NCBI RefSeq assembly: GCF_900116195.1
Contig: NZ_FOZW01000015.1
Coordinates: 62,001-126,000, forward strand
Reading direction: 5' to 3'
Origin: Alloyangia pacifica
GTDB lineage: Bacteria; Pseudomonadota; Alphaproteobacteria; Rhodobacterales; Rhodobacteraceae
Length of the DNA: 64,000 nt
Shown here: piece after piece, positions 1 to 8,747 of the stretch
Layout of the letters: the number at the start of each line of letters is the position of its first letter
Position numbering within the stretch: the first letter of the stretch is position 1
Translations under genes and position numbers: made by a program
Notes under the pieces: generated by a model
The model's database searches: none
The model's input: the letters and a program-made list of their open reading frames with translations, nothing else
Told to the model about the DNA's origin: nothing

Positions 1-14
1 CTAAGGAAACTCCG

Positions 15-1046
15 ATGAAAGACCTATCATGGGGCATCCTCGGCACCGCCGGCATCGCGCGCAAGGCGATGCTGCCCGCCCTGCGGGATGCCGAGGGCTG
101 CCGCCTTGGCGCGATCGCCTCGCGCGATGTCGCCCGGGCCGAGGCTATGGCCGGCGCGTTCGGCATCCCGCGCGCCTACGGCAGCTACGAGGCACTGCTC
201 GCGGACCCCGAAATCGAGGTGATCTACAATCCCCTGCCAAACCACCTGCACGTGCCCCTGACATTGCAGGCGCTGGCCGCCGGCAAGCATGTGCTGTGCG
301 AGAAGCCCCTCGCCCTGACCCTCGCCGAAGCCCGCGAGGTCACCACAGCGGCGCAAGCCGCGGGGCGCGTGGTGGCCGAGGCCTTCATGACCCGCCACCA
401 CCCGCAATGGATCAAAGCCCGTGAACTGGTGAGCGCGGGCCGGATCGGCCGGCTCACCGGCGTGCAGGCGCTGTTCAGCTACTGCAACGACGATCCGCAA
501 AACGTCCGCAACCAGAAGGACATCGGCGGTGGCGGGCTCTATGACGTCGGCTGCTACGCGGTCGACACCGCGCGGTTCTTCTTCGGTGCCGAGCCCGAGG
601 CGGTGAGCTGTACCATGGACCTCGATCCCAAGTTCGGCACTGACCGTCTGACCACCGGGACCGCGCGTTTTCCGGGCGGTGGGCAGCTGAGCTTTACCGT
701 CTCGACCCAGTCTGCGCTGGTTCAGCAGCTCACGCTGCTCGGCACCGAGGGCTACCTCGTGCTCGACGCGCCCTTCAACTGCCCGCCCGATCACCCAGCG
801 CGGCTGGCGCTCGACAACGGCGCAGACCTGCTCGGTGGCGGGCGCGAGCTGCTGACCTGCCCGCCCGCCGACCAATACCGCCTGCAGGCCGAAAGTTTTG
901 CCCGGGCGGTGCATCAGGGCGGGTTTGCCGCCGATGCGGCCGCGGACACCCTTGGCAACGCCGCCGCGCTCGAGGCGCTGACACGCGCCGCACAGAGCCA
1001 TCGCTGGGAAGCCATCACCTCGACAACGGGACAAGCAGGAGACTGA
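15..1046 (+). CDS. Gfo/Idh/MocA-family NAD(P)-dependent oxidoreductase
   Basis: Cytoplasmic 343-residue sugar or cyclitol dehydrogenase of the Gfo/Idh/MocA family. The N-terminal Rossmann fold has the dinucleotide loop GTAGIA (residues 10-15). The family EKP motif, whose lysine is catalytic in characterised members, is at 96-98. The second domain has the family stretch GGGGLYDVGCY near 172-182. An AAGGAA ribosome site lies before ATG 15, so the N-terminus is complete although the window starts just upstream. The stop is followed after one base by the next gene, an FAD oxidoreductase, so the two are probably co-transcribed from a promoter left of the window. The substrate cannot be told from sequence; with the neighbouring sugar catabolic operon a keto- or amino-sugar derivative is plausible. 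Family assignment is firm, specificity is open. Confidence 0.9.
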   Translation: MKDLSWGILGTAGIARKAMLPALRDAEGCRLGAIASRDVARAEAMAGAFGIPRAYGSYEALLADPEIEVIYNPLPNHLHVPLTLQALAAGKHVLCEKPLALTLAEAREVTTAAQAAGRVVAEAFMTRHHPQWIKARELVSAGRIGRLTGVQALFSYCNDDPQNVRNQKDIGGGGLYDVGCYAVDTARFFFGAEPEAVSCTMDLDPKFGTDRLTTGTARFPGGGQLSFTVSTQSALVQQLTLLGTEGYLVLDAPFNCPPDHPARLALDNGADLLGGGRELLTCPPADQYRLQAESFARAVHQGGFAADAAADTLGNAAALEALTRAAQSHRWEAITSTTGQAGD

Positions 1047-1047
1047 C

Positions 1048-2178
1048 ATGCAGTGCCCCAAACCCTCCATCTCCACCGCGCTGATCATCGGCGGCGGCAT
1101 CTTCGGCGTCTCGACCGCCGCGCAGCTCAGCCGCATGGGCGTGCAAGTGACCCTGATCAACGATGGCCCGCTGGGCAACGGGGCCTCCGGGCGTTCGCTG
1201 GCCTGGCTCAATACCGCGCGGCGGCGCAGCCTGCCCTACCACCGACTTCGGCAGGCCGGGATCGAGCGCTATCGTGTGCTGGCCGACCGCAATCCCGGCG
1301 CCAGCTGGCTATCCTTCGCCGGCGGACTTACTTGGGACGCGGAAGACGACAGCAACGAGATCGCCGATGTCTTCCGCTACGAGCGGGAGCTGGGCTACCC
1401 TGCCGAACTGCTGTCCGGCGAGGAAGTGAGCGCGCAGATCGAGGGGGTCGATGGCGCGCAGGTGACCAGCGCCGGCGCGATCCTCAATGCCAACGAAGGT
1501 TGGGTTGACCTGCCGTCGCTGATTCATCAGCTCGCCGCCGAGGTCACGGCCGCAGGCGGCACCATCGTCACCGATGCGGGCCGGGCCGAGTTGATCGTGG
1601 AAGACGGCCGCTGCACCGGCGCGCGCTGCGCCGATGGGCGCACGTTCTCTGCCGACAAGCTGCTGCTGGCCACCGGCCCCGCGGTTCCCGCCACGGTGGC
1701 CGAACAGGGCATCACCATCGGTGACGACACCCCCGTGGCGCTGCTCGTCGAGACCCATCCGCTTTCGCATCCGCTCCGCACTGTGCTCAACACCCCGCGC
1801 GTCGCCATCCGTCCGACCCCAGACGGGGCGTTCTACCTCGACTCCGGCTGGTCCGAGGAAGAGGTGGTCGTGCACCAGAACGGCACCTTCGAGGCGTTGC
1901 CCTCGACAGTCAGCGAGTTGATCGACGAGGCCCGCAAGGTTCTCAGCGGCGCGCCGGACCTGCAGGTGAAGGCGGTGCACCTTGGTCCCAAGCCGATCCC
2001 CGGGGACGGCGAGCCAGTGTTCGGCGAGCTCGAGAAACTGCCCGGGTGTTTCGTGGCGTTTTCGCACAGCGGCGCGACGCTGGGTCTGCTCGCTGGCGAA
2101 CTGCTGGCCGAGGAAATGGCGCTCGGCCTGCGCCACCCGCTGCTCGCCGCCTTCCGTCCCGAGCGCTTTGCGACCTGA
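1048..2178 (+). CDS. FAD-dependent oxidoreductase, DAO family
   Basis: A 376-residue flavoprotein of the D-amino-acid oxidase/glycine oxidase (DAO) superfamily. The FAD-binding motif GGGIFG sits at residues 11-16 after a short hydrophobic strand, and the C-terminal segment with FVAFSHSGATLG matches the second FAD-contacting region of the family. These enzymes oxidise primary or secondary amines to imines, passing electrons to oxygen or an acceptor. It starts one base after the stop of the upstream Gfo/Idh/MocA gene and converges with the LacI-type gene that ends at 2213. Together with two further DAO genes in this window it points to catabolism of amino compounds. The actual substrate is unknown. 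Confidence 0.88.
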   Translation: MQCPKPSISTALIIGGGIFGVSTAAQLSRMGVQVTLINDGPLGNGASGRSLAWLNTARRRSLPYHRLRQAGIERYRVLADRNPGASWLSFAGGLTWDAEDDSNEIADVFRYERELGYPAELLSGEEVSAQIEGVDGAQVTSAGAILNANEGWVDLPSLIHQLAAEVTAAGGTIVTDAGRAELIVEDGRCTGARCADGRTFSADKLLLATGPAVPATVAEQGITIGDDTPVALLVETHPLSHPLRTVLNTPRVAIRPTPDGAFYLDSGWSEEEVVVHQNGTFEALPSTVSELIDEARKVLSGAPDLQVKAVHLGPKPIPGDGEPVFGELEKLPGCFVAFSHSGATLGLLAGELLAEEMALGLRHPLLAAFRPERFAT

Positions 2179-2212
2179 GCCGTCGCGCGTCTCTGACTGA
2201 GGTGGCCGCGGT

Positions 2213-3226
2213 CTAGATCGCGGCCACCGACCCTCGGATAATCAGCTCTGTGGGAAAGACATGGTGCTGCGGCGCACAGCTGTCCCCGGAAATTCGCTGC
2301 AGCATGATCTCGGCTGCGAGGGGTCCGATGCGCTCGATCGGCTGGGATACGACGGTAACCTGCGGATCGGTGAACGTCGCAAGATCGAAATCGTCAAAGC
2401 CCACGAGCGAAACGTCGCGCGGAACCCGCAGGCCCATGCTGCGCAGAGCAATCATCGCGCCGGTGGTCATCAGGCTGTCTACGGTGAAAATGGCGGTCGG
2501 TGCCGGCGTTTGGCGGAACAGGCGTATCACCGCCTCGACCGCGTGTTTTGTCGTGGAGCCCGAAAGCGCGATCATCCGTTCGTCCACGGCCAGCCCATGC
2601 GCCTGCAGCGCCGAGCGGTAACCAGCAAGCCGTTGCTGCACCGTGAAGATGCGCCCCTCGTCGCCGAGAAAGGCGATGCGCCTGTGACCTTTGGAAACGA
2701 GCAGATCAACACCCTCGCGCGCGCCCCCCTCGTTGTCCACGACGATGCTGTCGCAGGCGACGTTGCCGGAGTAGCGGTCGATCACGACCAGCGGCATGTT
2801 GTCCTTGGCCAGAGACTGGAAATGCGACATATCGCGCGCCGAGGTCGGAGCCACGATAAGCCCGCGCACGCTGAGCGAGCGCAAGCTTTCCACGAGCTCG
2901 CGCTCCTGGTCGAGGTCCTCTTCGCTGCTCGCGATGAGCAGGTTGTGACCTTGCTGGCGCAGTCTCTTGTCGAGATCATGTGCAATACGCGCGAAGAACG
3001 GGTTCTGGATATCGCCGGGGATGAATCCGATCAGCGGCAAATCACCCCGGCGCAAGGCCTGAGCGATGCGGTTATGGCGGTATCCGAGCCGGTCCGCCGC
3101 CTCGCGCACCCGCTCGGCGGCCGACCCGCCGACATAACCGTAGTTGTTCAGCGCCCGGGCAGCGGTCGCCCTCGACACCTTCGCTTCGGCGGCGACATCC
3201 TTGATCGTGACCGGCTTGCGCGACAC
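2213..3226 (-). CDS. LacI-family transcriptional regulator
   Basis: A 337-residue LacI/GalR repressor: an N-terminal helix-turn-helix (VTIKDVAAEAKVSRATAARA, about residues 5-24) followed by a periplasmic-binding-protein-like ligand domain (FIPGDIQNPFFARIAHDLDK and LVGFDDFDLATF are typical). I start it at GTG 3226 rather than at the upstream codon 3304, because an AGGGAG ribosome site lies 7 bases before the GTG and the HTH follows immediately, as in the family. It is divergent from the frl-like operon; the 440-bp space between them holds repeated TGTGAGA[TC]CG boxes (3483-3566). It is very probably the local sugar-responsive repressor of that operon. The inducer is inferred to be a sugar or sugar-amine, not shown. 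Confidence 0.92.
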   Translation of the reverse strand: MSRKPVTIKDVAAEAKVSRATAARALNNYGYVGGSAAERVREAADRLGYRHNRIAQALRRGDLPLIGFIPGDIQNPFFARIAHDLDKRLRQQGHNLLIASSEEDLDQERELVESLRSLSVRGLIVAPTSARDMSHFQSLAKDNMPLVVIDRYSGNVACDSIVVDNEGGAREGVDLLVSKGHRRIAFLGDEGRIFTVQQRLAGYRSALQAHGLAVDERMIALSGSTTKHAVEAVIRLFRQTPAPTAIFTVDSLMTTGAMIALRSMGLRVPRDVSLVGFDDFDLATFTDPQVTVVSQPIERIGPLAAEIMLQRISGDSCAPQHHVFPTELIIRGSVAAI

Positions 3227-3666
3227 TCGGCTCTCTCCCTTCGACGCATGGGTTCCGTCCTTCTGGCATGTTCCCGCCAGCCCCGCCAGTGCGGTTGCCG
3301 TCAAGAGACCAGCGCTTTGTCGGCGACGTCCGATCCACGGGGCGCAGGGGTCCCTTCGGTTGGAATCGGGTGATCGGCATTCCCGGGCATCGCAACAAGA
3401 AGCTGTGCCCTATGATGATAAAGATACGTGTTTTCCGTAGTATAGAAGTTTTTTCATGTTTTTGTTGCGAAGTTTTTGAAGCTGTGAGACCGTGAATGTG
3501 AGATCGGTATCACATTGCCTATTGTCGTGTACCGATTTTTTTGGGGCTCGATGTGAGATCGATCTCTTTCCAAATTCTTCCAAGGCGGCGCTCGCCCGCC
3601 ACCGGCTTCGGCGAACCGCCGCAGCCGGCCGGGCATCCTGCGCCTACATCAAGGGACGAACAAACG
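3227..3666. promoter_or_regulatory. Divergent regulatory region with LacI-type operator boxes
   Basis: Non-coding space between the repressor and the deglycase operon. It holds three copies of TGTGAGA[TC]CG at 3483-3492, 3497-3506 and 3552-3561. The middle one lies in an imperfect palindrome (arms AATGTGA 3495-3501 and TCACATT 3510-3516) with a central CG, as LacI-family operators usually have. The third lies in the perfect palindrome GAGATCGATCTC (3555-3566). The 3420-3540 segment is AT-rich compared with its surroundings, fitting a promoter. I could not place -35/-10 boxes confidently. Confidence 0.55.
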
Positions 3667-4680
3667 ATGTTGAACTTCGACAAGGACCGGTTTCTTTCCA
3701 TTCAGGGCGGCGCGCTCGGGATCGCCGGAGAGATGCGCGCACTGGTCCGCGACCTGCTTGCCTCGGGGATCGAGCGGGTCTTCTTCATGGGGACCGGGGG
3801 CGTACAGCTGCTGACCCTGCCGGCCATCGAACTCGCCGGGCGCTACTCCACCTTCCCTATCAGCGCTCAATACCCCGCACAGACCGTGATCGCCCCGCCG
3901 GCCGGACTCAACGAGAACGCCCTTGTCGTGCTGCCTTCGCTCTCGGGCACCACCAAGGAAAGCGTGGAACTTCTGGATTTCCTCAAAGGTACCGGCGCCA
4001 AGACTCTGTCGCTCACCGGTCATGCCGACACCCCGTTGGCTCGGAACGCCGATCATAACTTCACCAATTTCGCCGAGGACGACACCTCTTCCGAGATGTT
4101 CTATCTACAGACGCTGCTTCTGGTGCTGTCGATCCTCGATGCGCGCGGCGAAATCGGAAACTACGACGCCCTGGTTGCCGAACTGCAACTGCTGCCCGGC
4201 TTGCTGTGCGACGCCAAGGAGGCTTTCGAGCCTGAGGCGGCAAGACTGGCGGAGGCGATCAAGGACGATCCCTACCACATCTTTACCGGAGCCGGCTCGG
4301 CCTGGCCGGAGGCACATTACTACGGGATGTGCATCCTCGAGGAGATGCAGTGGATCCGCAGCCGTCCGGTGCACGCCGCAGATTTCTTCCACGGCACGCT
4401 CGAACTGGTGGAGCCGGGGGTCAGCGTCTTTCTGTTCAAGGGCGAAGACCCCTACCGCCCGCTCGGAGACAGGGTCGAGAAATTCGCCCCACGCTATACC
4501 GACAAGCTCCGGGTTCTGGACACCAAGTCCGTAAGTCTTCCCGGCATCAGCGACACGACCCGCTCAATGATCTCGCCAGTGGTGCTCGCAACGCTTCTCG
4601 AGCGTCTGAGCGCGCATCTCGAAGTGCTTCGCAACCACCCGCTGACCACCCGTCGATATTACAAGCGCGTCGAATACTGA
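3667..4680 (+). CDS. SIS-domain sugar isomerase, FrlB-like fructosamine-6-phosphate deglycase
   Basis: A 337-residue protein of two SIS (phosphosugar isomerase) domains. From memory of E. coli FrlB, the segments FFHGTLELVEPGVSVFLFKG (about 241-260) and the C-terminal RRYYKRVEY align well. A Glu (E226, in LEEMQW) and a His (H242, in FFHG) are 16 residues apart, the same spacing as the Glu/His pair reported as catalytic in FrlB and Salmonella FraB. These enzymes hydrolyse fructosyl-amino-acid 6-phosphate to glucose 6-phosphate and free amine. Start ATG 3667 has AAGGGA upstream and matches the family N-terminus (MLNFDKD); the ORF is open back to 3541 but that extension is not family-like. First gene of the operon. 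A related SIS deglycase for another phosphorylated sugar-amine is the alternative. Confidence 0.85.
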   Translation: MLNFDKDRFLSIQGGALGIAGEMRALVRDLLASGIERVFFMGTGGVQLLTLPAIELAGRYSTFPISAQYPAQTVIAPPAGLNENALVVLPSLSGTTKESVELLDFLKGTGAKTLSLTGHADTPLARNADHNFTNFAEDDTSSEMFYLQTLLLVLSILDARGEIGNYDALVAELQLLPGLLCDAKEAFEPEAARLAEAIKDDPYHIFTGAGSAWPEAHYYGMCILEEMQWIRSRPVHAADFFHGTLELVEPGVSVFLFKGEDPYRPLGDRVEKFAPRYTDKLRVLDTKSVSLPGISDTTRSMISPVVLATLLERLSAHLEVLRNHPLTTRRYYKRVEY

Positions 4681-4713
4681 CGCGTTGACCCAGAAACCAA
4701 CAGGGAAATAAAA

Positions 4714-6039
4714 ATGAAAAAAATCAGTAAAATAACGACAACCGCGCTGACCATCACGTCGGCTCTGAGCTTCGCCGCGCCGGAAGTGCTCGCGGCGGGC
4801 TCCAACCCGGTCACCGCCGATCCCGCGGCCGAAGTCGATTACAGCGGCACCCTTTCGATCCTGACAAAGTTCGGCTCGCAACAGCTCTCACCCTTCTTCG
4901 AGGATGTTGCCAAGCAGTACACCGAGATGCACCCCGAGGTCTCTGTCGAACTGATCCAGGAGACCGATGACAGCGTCAAGGGCAAGACCAAGACGCTGGT
5001 TGCCACCAACTCAATGCCCGACATCTTCTTCAGCTGGACCGGCACCTGGGGCGGCAACTTCATCCGCGGCAACCGCGCCGTCGACCTCACGCCGGTGGTC
5101 GGAGCCGGGACCGAGTGGGGCAAGACCTTCACCCCCGCCGCGCTGGACGCCTTCAGCTACGGGGGCCGGAATTTCGGTGTACCGCTCTATCTCGACGCAA
5201 AATTCATGGGCTACAACAAGAGCCTGTTCGCGGACCTGGGACTTGAACCCCCCACAACCTTCGACGCCCTTCTGGAAACCTGCGACACCATCAGCGCGGC
5301 AGGCGTGGTCCCTGTCTCCTTCGGCAACAAGGAAGCCTGGCCGGCGGTGCACTATGCCGGTCAGCTTCTCGTCTACAATGTGCCCGTCGAAACCCTGGAA
5401 CAGGATTTCGACCCGCAGACCTCGGCGTTCGATCACCCTGGCTATGTGACCGCCCTCGACCAGTTCCGAGCCTTCATCGAGCATTGCACCACCGGCGCGC
5501 CCAATGGCACGTCCTACGAGGCTGCAGTCCAGGCCTTCAGCGATGAAAAGGCCGCCATGTACTATCAGGAGATCATCGAATTCGATGGCTCGGCGAATTC
5601 CGATACCGCGCTTCAACCGGAGGAGTTCGGCTACTTCGTTCTGCCGGCACCGGAGGATGCACAGGGCGATCCGAATGCCATCGAAGGAGCGCCAGAGGGC
5701 TACATGGTGAGTGCGGCCTCCGATCAGATCCCGCTGGCGATCGATTTCCTGAAGTTCCTCACAACCCAGGAGACAGGCAAAGTGCTTTCGGCCAGCCCCT
5801 ACGGCCAGCCGAGCGCCGTTGTCGGCGGCTCGGAGCCTCGGACGATGAATGCCAGCGTCGTGGCGGGCATGGCCGACATCGACGAGGCAAGCTACCTGAT
5901 GCCTTGGCTCGATACCGTCCACCATCCGCGGGTTGCGGCGACCTGGCTGTCGGGCCTGCAGGCGCTGGTCGGCGGATCGATGAGTTCCGAGGAACTGGTC
6001 GCCGAGGTGCGCGAGACGTCTGCAGCGGTAAGGGACTAG
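4714..6039 (+). CDS. ABC transporter sugar-binding protein (SBP family 1)
   Basis: A 441-residue periplasmic solute-binding protein of the carbohydrate type (MalE/UgpB-like, cluster B). It starts with a Sec signal peptide (MKKISKITTT, then a hydrophobic stretch, cleavage probably near residue 28 after VLAAG or slightly before). Typical family segments are seen, such as LSILTKFGSQQLSPFFEDVA at the start of the mature protein and the C-terminal AIDFLKFLTTQETGK. It lies 33 bases after the SIS deglycase and just before two permease genes, so it is the substrate-capture component of this ABC importer. In Bacillus frlBONMD the equivalent position is FrlO. The ligand is inferred to be an Amadori compound; sequence alone would also allow an oligosaccharide or glycerol-phosphate-type ligand. 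Confidence 0.9.
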   Translation: MKKISKITTTALTITSALSFAAPEVLAAGSNPVTADPAAEVDYSGTLSILTKFGSQQLSPFFEDVAKQYTEMHPEVSVELIQETDDSVKGKTKTLVATNSMPDIFFSWTGTWGGNFIRGNRAVDLTPVVGAGTEWGKTFTPAALDAFSYGGRNFGVPLYLDAKFMGYNKSLFADLGLEPPTTFDALLETCDTISAAGVVPVSFGNKEAWPAVHYAGQLLVYNVPVETLEQDFDPQTSAFDHPGYVTALDQFRAFIEHCTTGAPNGTSYEAAVQAFSDEKAAMYYQEIIEFDGSANSDTALQPEEFGYFVLPAPEDAQGDPNAIEGAPEGYMVSAASDQIPLAIDFLKFLTTQETGKVLSASPYGQPSAVVGGSEPRTMNASVVAGMADIDEASYLMPWLDTVHHPRVAATWLSGLQALVGGSMSSEELVAEVRETSAAVRD

Positions 6040-6049
6040 GCCGCACAAG

Positions 6050-7015
6050 ATGGTTCCAACCGATCCCCATTTCCCCGGTGCCGCCACTTCAGGCGGCACC
6101 TCCCATGAGATCTGCCGTCCTGCGCTGCTGCGGCGGGCGCTGATCCGTGCCCTGTCGCTGCGCTGGGTCGTGCTGGCCGTGCTTGTGGTCGGTGCCTTTA
6201 TCTACGTGCCCATCATCGACAACTTTCGCGTCAGCATGACCAACCGCGACATCTTTACCGGCGAGATCAGCCAGGTGGGACTGGAGAACTACCAGCGCCT
6301 GCTCGACGATCCGGTGGTCTGGCGCGCGCTACTCAACAACACGCTATATGCCGGTCTTTCCATAGTCTTTCAGGTGTTCGGCGCCTTCCTCCTTGCGGCA
6401 ATGATCGAGGGGCTGAAGAGCCGCCGCATCCGCAACCTGTGCCGGGCAATCTACTTCGTGCCCTCCGCGATCTCGACCACAGTCACAGGGCTCTTGTTCT
6501 ACTTCCTCTACCAGCCCGAGGTCGGACTGCTCGACGCCGGCCTGACCTCCATCGGCCTCGGGGCGCTCTCGAGGCCCTGGCTTGCGCTCGAGGACACCGC
6601 GATCTTCGGCATCATCGCCATGAGCCAGTGGCAGGGCTTCGGATATTCGACGCTGCTGTTCTCCATCGCGATCCAGAAGATCCCGCGCGAACTCTATGAC
6701 GCGGCGATCATGGACGGGGCAGGACCGGTCCGGCGCCTGTTTGCCATCACCTTGCCGATGTCGCGCGAAATGACCGGTTTGATGGTCATCGTGACGATCA
6801 CCGGCGCCTTCCAGGTGTTCAACGAAATCATGGTGATGACCGCCGGAGGGCCGAACAACAGCAGCCAGGTGCTCGGCACATGGCTCTACCAGCAGGCATT
6901 CATCCAGAACGAGTTCGGCTACGGAGCCGCAATCGCGGCAGTGATATTCGCGGTCACCATGCTCACCGGCGCCCTGCAGGTCTGGTACACAAGCAAGCGG
7001 AGGGTCAAATTGTGA
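6050..7015 (+). CDS. ABC transporter permease, MalF/UgpA type
   Basis: A 321-residue inner-membrane permease (BPD_transp_1). The N-terminal transmembrane segment WVVLAVLVVGAFIYVPIIDN lies at about 44-63, with five more hydrophobic stretches following. The cytoplasmic coupling loop carries the EAA-like motif DAAIMDGAGPVRRLFAITLP that docks on the ATPase. The first 40 residues are unusually long and polar; the real start could be a little downstream, but no better start is seen. Its stop overlaps the GTG of the second permease (GTGA), indicating translational coupling. It forms the transmembrane channel with the next gene. Confidence 0.88.
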   Translation: MVPTDPHFPGAATSGGTSHEICRPALLRRALIRALSLRWVVLAVLVVGAFIYVPIIDNFRVSMTNRDIFTGEISQVGLENYQRLLDDPVVWRALLNNTLYAGLSIVFQVFGAFLLAAMIEGLKSRRIRNLCRAIYFVPSAISTTVTGLLFYFLYQPEVGLLDAGLTSIGLGALSRPWLALEDTAIFGIIAMSQWQGFGYSTLLFSIAIQKIPRELYDAAIMDGAGPVRRLFAITLPMSREMTGLMVIVTITGAFQVFNEIMVMTAGGPNNSSQVLGTWLYQQAFIQNEFGYGAAIAAVIFAVTMLTGALQVWYTSKRRVKL

Positions 7016-7872
7016 CCGTTTCCCCTATTTCCACCCAGACCGATGGCGACCGTTTCTGGAACGCGCTTGGCAAGACCTTCATCCTGTCGTTCCTGGTTTG
7101 CCTCGCCATTGTGGTCATCTACCCGCTGCTGTGGATGGCGCTCAGCGGCTTCAAGACAAACGCGCAGATCTTCAACGAGCCTTTCGCATTCCCTCGGTCG
7201 TGGGGGTTCGACAACTACGTGGCGGCTTGGAACCAGGGCGTCCGGAGCTTCCTATTCTCGAGCCTCGTGGTGACATCGGCCTCGGCTGTCTGCACGGTAC
7301 TAATCAGCGCATGGACGGCCTACGGGCTGAGCCGCTCGCGTATGCCCGGAAAGCCACTGATCACCGCCATGATACTCGGCGGTATGATGCTGAGCCCCAC
7401 GGTCGCGCTCATTCCCCTGGTCCGAATGATGCAGTCCCTCGGACTCTACAACACCCACTGGGCACTGATCCTCCTCTACACCGCGTTCCGCATTCCTTTC
7501 ACCACCTTCCTGATCCGGGCCTACATGCTCGATCTTCCTGCTGATCTGGACGAGGCCGCGCGCATGGACGGAGCGTCGGAGGGACAAATCTTCTGGCGGA
7601 TCATCCTGCCACTCTGTGCGCCGATCATCGTTTCCAGCGTTATCCTGCACGTGCTTTTCGCTTGGAACGAATATCTCTTCGCGATGATCTTCACGAGCGC
7701 GCAAGACGTGCAAACCCTGCCCGTCGGATTGACCTCGCTCATGGCCAAGCATGGGACGAACTACGCCCAAGTCTTCGCTGCGATGACCATTTCTGCAATG
7801 CCGATCGTGCTCCTCTTCTTCGCGATGCAGAAATACTTCATCCGCGGCCTGACCGAAGGCATCGGAAAATGA
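7012..7872 (+). CDS. ABC transporter permease, MalG/UgpE type
   Basis: A 286-residue permease with six predicted transmembrane segments, beginning with FILSFLVCLAIVVIYPLLWM near residues 24-43. The EAA loop is very clear: EAARMDGASEGQIFWRIILP. Start is GTG 7012, overlapping the TGA of the preceding permease by four bases; the reading frame is open back to 6880 but that part lies inside the first permease. It pairs with the upstream permease in the same importer. Confidence 0.9.
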   Translation: MTVSPISTQTDGDRFWNALGKTFILSFLVCLAIVVIYPLLWMALSGFKTNAQIFNEPFAFPRSWGFDNYVAAWNQGVRSFLFSSLVVTSASAVCTVLISAWTAYGLSRSRMPGKPLITAMILGGMMLSPTVALIPLVRMMQSLGLYNTHWALILLYTAFRIPFTTFLIRAYMLDLPADLDEAARMDGASEGQIFWRIILPLCAPIIVSSVILHVLFAWNEYLFAMIFTSAQDVQTLPVGLTSLMAKHGTNYAQVFAAMTISAMPIVLLFFAMQKYFIRGLTEGIGK

Positions 7873-7892
7873 GCCCTGAAAATAGGACCGAA

Positions 7893-8747
7893 ATGACAAC
7901 CCTCGCATCTTCTCAGTTGATCGGAGCGAACTTCACCTTCCAGCACCACACTTTCGATGCCTGTCTAGACGCGATGCACAAGTTTGGCTTCACCCGCATC
8001 GAACTATGGGGCATTGCTCCCCACTTGGATGTCTCGCGCGCCACCGGGTCCGACGTGACCCGGCTGAACCGGGTTCTTAGGGCGGCCAAGATCGGCGTGC
8101 GCTGCCTGACGCCAGAACAAGTTGCCTATCCGGTCAACATCGCCAGCGGCGACCCGAGCTGGCGAGACGCAAGCATCGCGCATTTCCTTCGCGCTGCCGA
8201 GATCGCGGCCGAACTAGAAGCTGACTATCTGTTTCTCACGCCGGGACGCGGATACGAAAATGCGCCTGCCAAGGACGCCTGGAGCCGCTCGAGCGACGCC
8301 CTGGCACGAATTGCAGCCCGCGCATCCGAGCTTGGGCTACGGTGCCTCCTCGAGCCGTTACAACGGGTCGAGTCGAACGTCGCCAATAGTGCGGCCGAAC
8401 TGGATGAACTTCTCGGCGAGCTTCCCGGCGACAATTTCGACGTCGTGCTCGATACCGTTGCGATCGCGGTAGCTGGGGACTCCGTCGCGGACTATCTCTC
8501 TCGGTTCGGGAATCGCCTTGCCCATGTCCATATTGTCGATGGTACGCCTTCGGGCCATCTCGTATGGGGCGATGGCACGCTACCGCTCGGCAGCGTGATC
8601 ACTGAATTGACGCAGGCGAAATACGCCGGAACGCTGACCTTCGAAGCTATCGGAGCACCATCCTACGCACTTGATCCGATGGGGGCTTGGCAGCGCAACC
8701 TGACTGCGATTACGCCCTTCATGGATCGCACGGAGGACGCTGCATGA
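7893..8747 (+). CDS. Sugar phosphate isomerase/epimerase, FrlC-like
   Basis: A 284-residue TIM-barrel protein of the AP endonuclease 2/xylose isomerase-like superfamily. From memory of E. coli FrlC (fructoselysine 3-epimerase), several blocks match: CLTPEQVAYPVN, LLEPLQRVESNVAN and LAHVHIVDGTPSGH, with conserved Glu, Asp and His residues that bind the divalent metal. The enzyme would interconvert fructosyl- and psicosyl-amines so that both epimers can enter the pathway. ATG 7893 has AGGA five bases upstream and gives the family length. ATG 7869, overlapping the permease stop as ATGA, is an alternative that adds 8 residues. The stop overlaps the next gene by four bases. Confidence 0.82.
   Translation: MTTLASSQLIGANFTFQHHTFDACLDAMHKFGFTRIELWGIAPHLDVSRATGSDVTRLNRVLRAAKIGVRCLTPEQVAYPVNIASGDPSWRDASIAHFLRAAEIAAELEADYLFLTPGRGYENAPAKDAWSRSSDALARIAARASELGLRCLLEPLQRVESNVANSAAELDELLGELPGDNFDVVLDTVAIAVAGDSVADYLSRFGNRLAHVHIVDGTPSGHLVWGDGTLPLGSVITELTQAKYAGTLTFEAIGAPSYALDPMGAWQRNLTAITPFMDRTEDAA

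Noticed and set aside
27..1211. Long open frame (394 codons) opposite the Gfo/Idh/MocA gene
   Set aside because: Mirror of a GC-rich gene; no recognisable protein, and the opposite strand has the full family pattern.
3495..3516. AATGTGA-N8-TCACATT as a CRP-type site
   Set aside because: The spacer between TGTGA and TCACA is 8 bases rather than the 6 of CRP sites, and the box is repeated beside a LacI gene with a central CG, so a LacI-family operator is the better reading.
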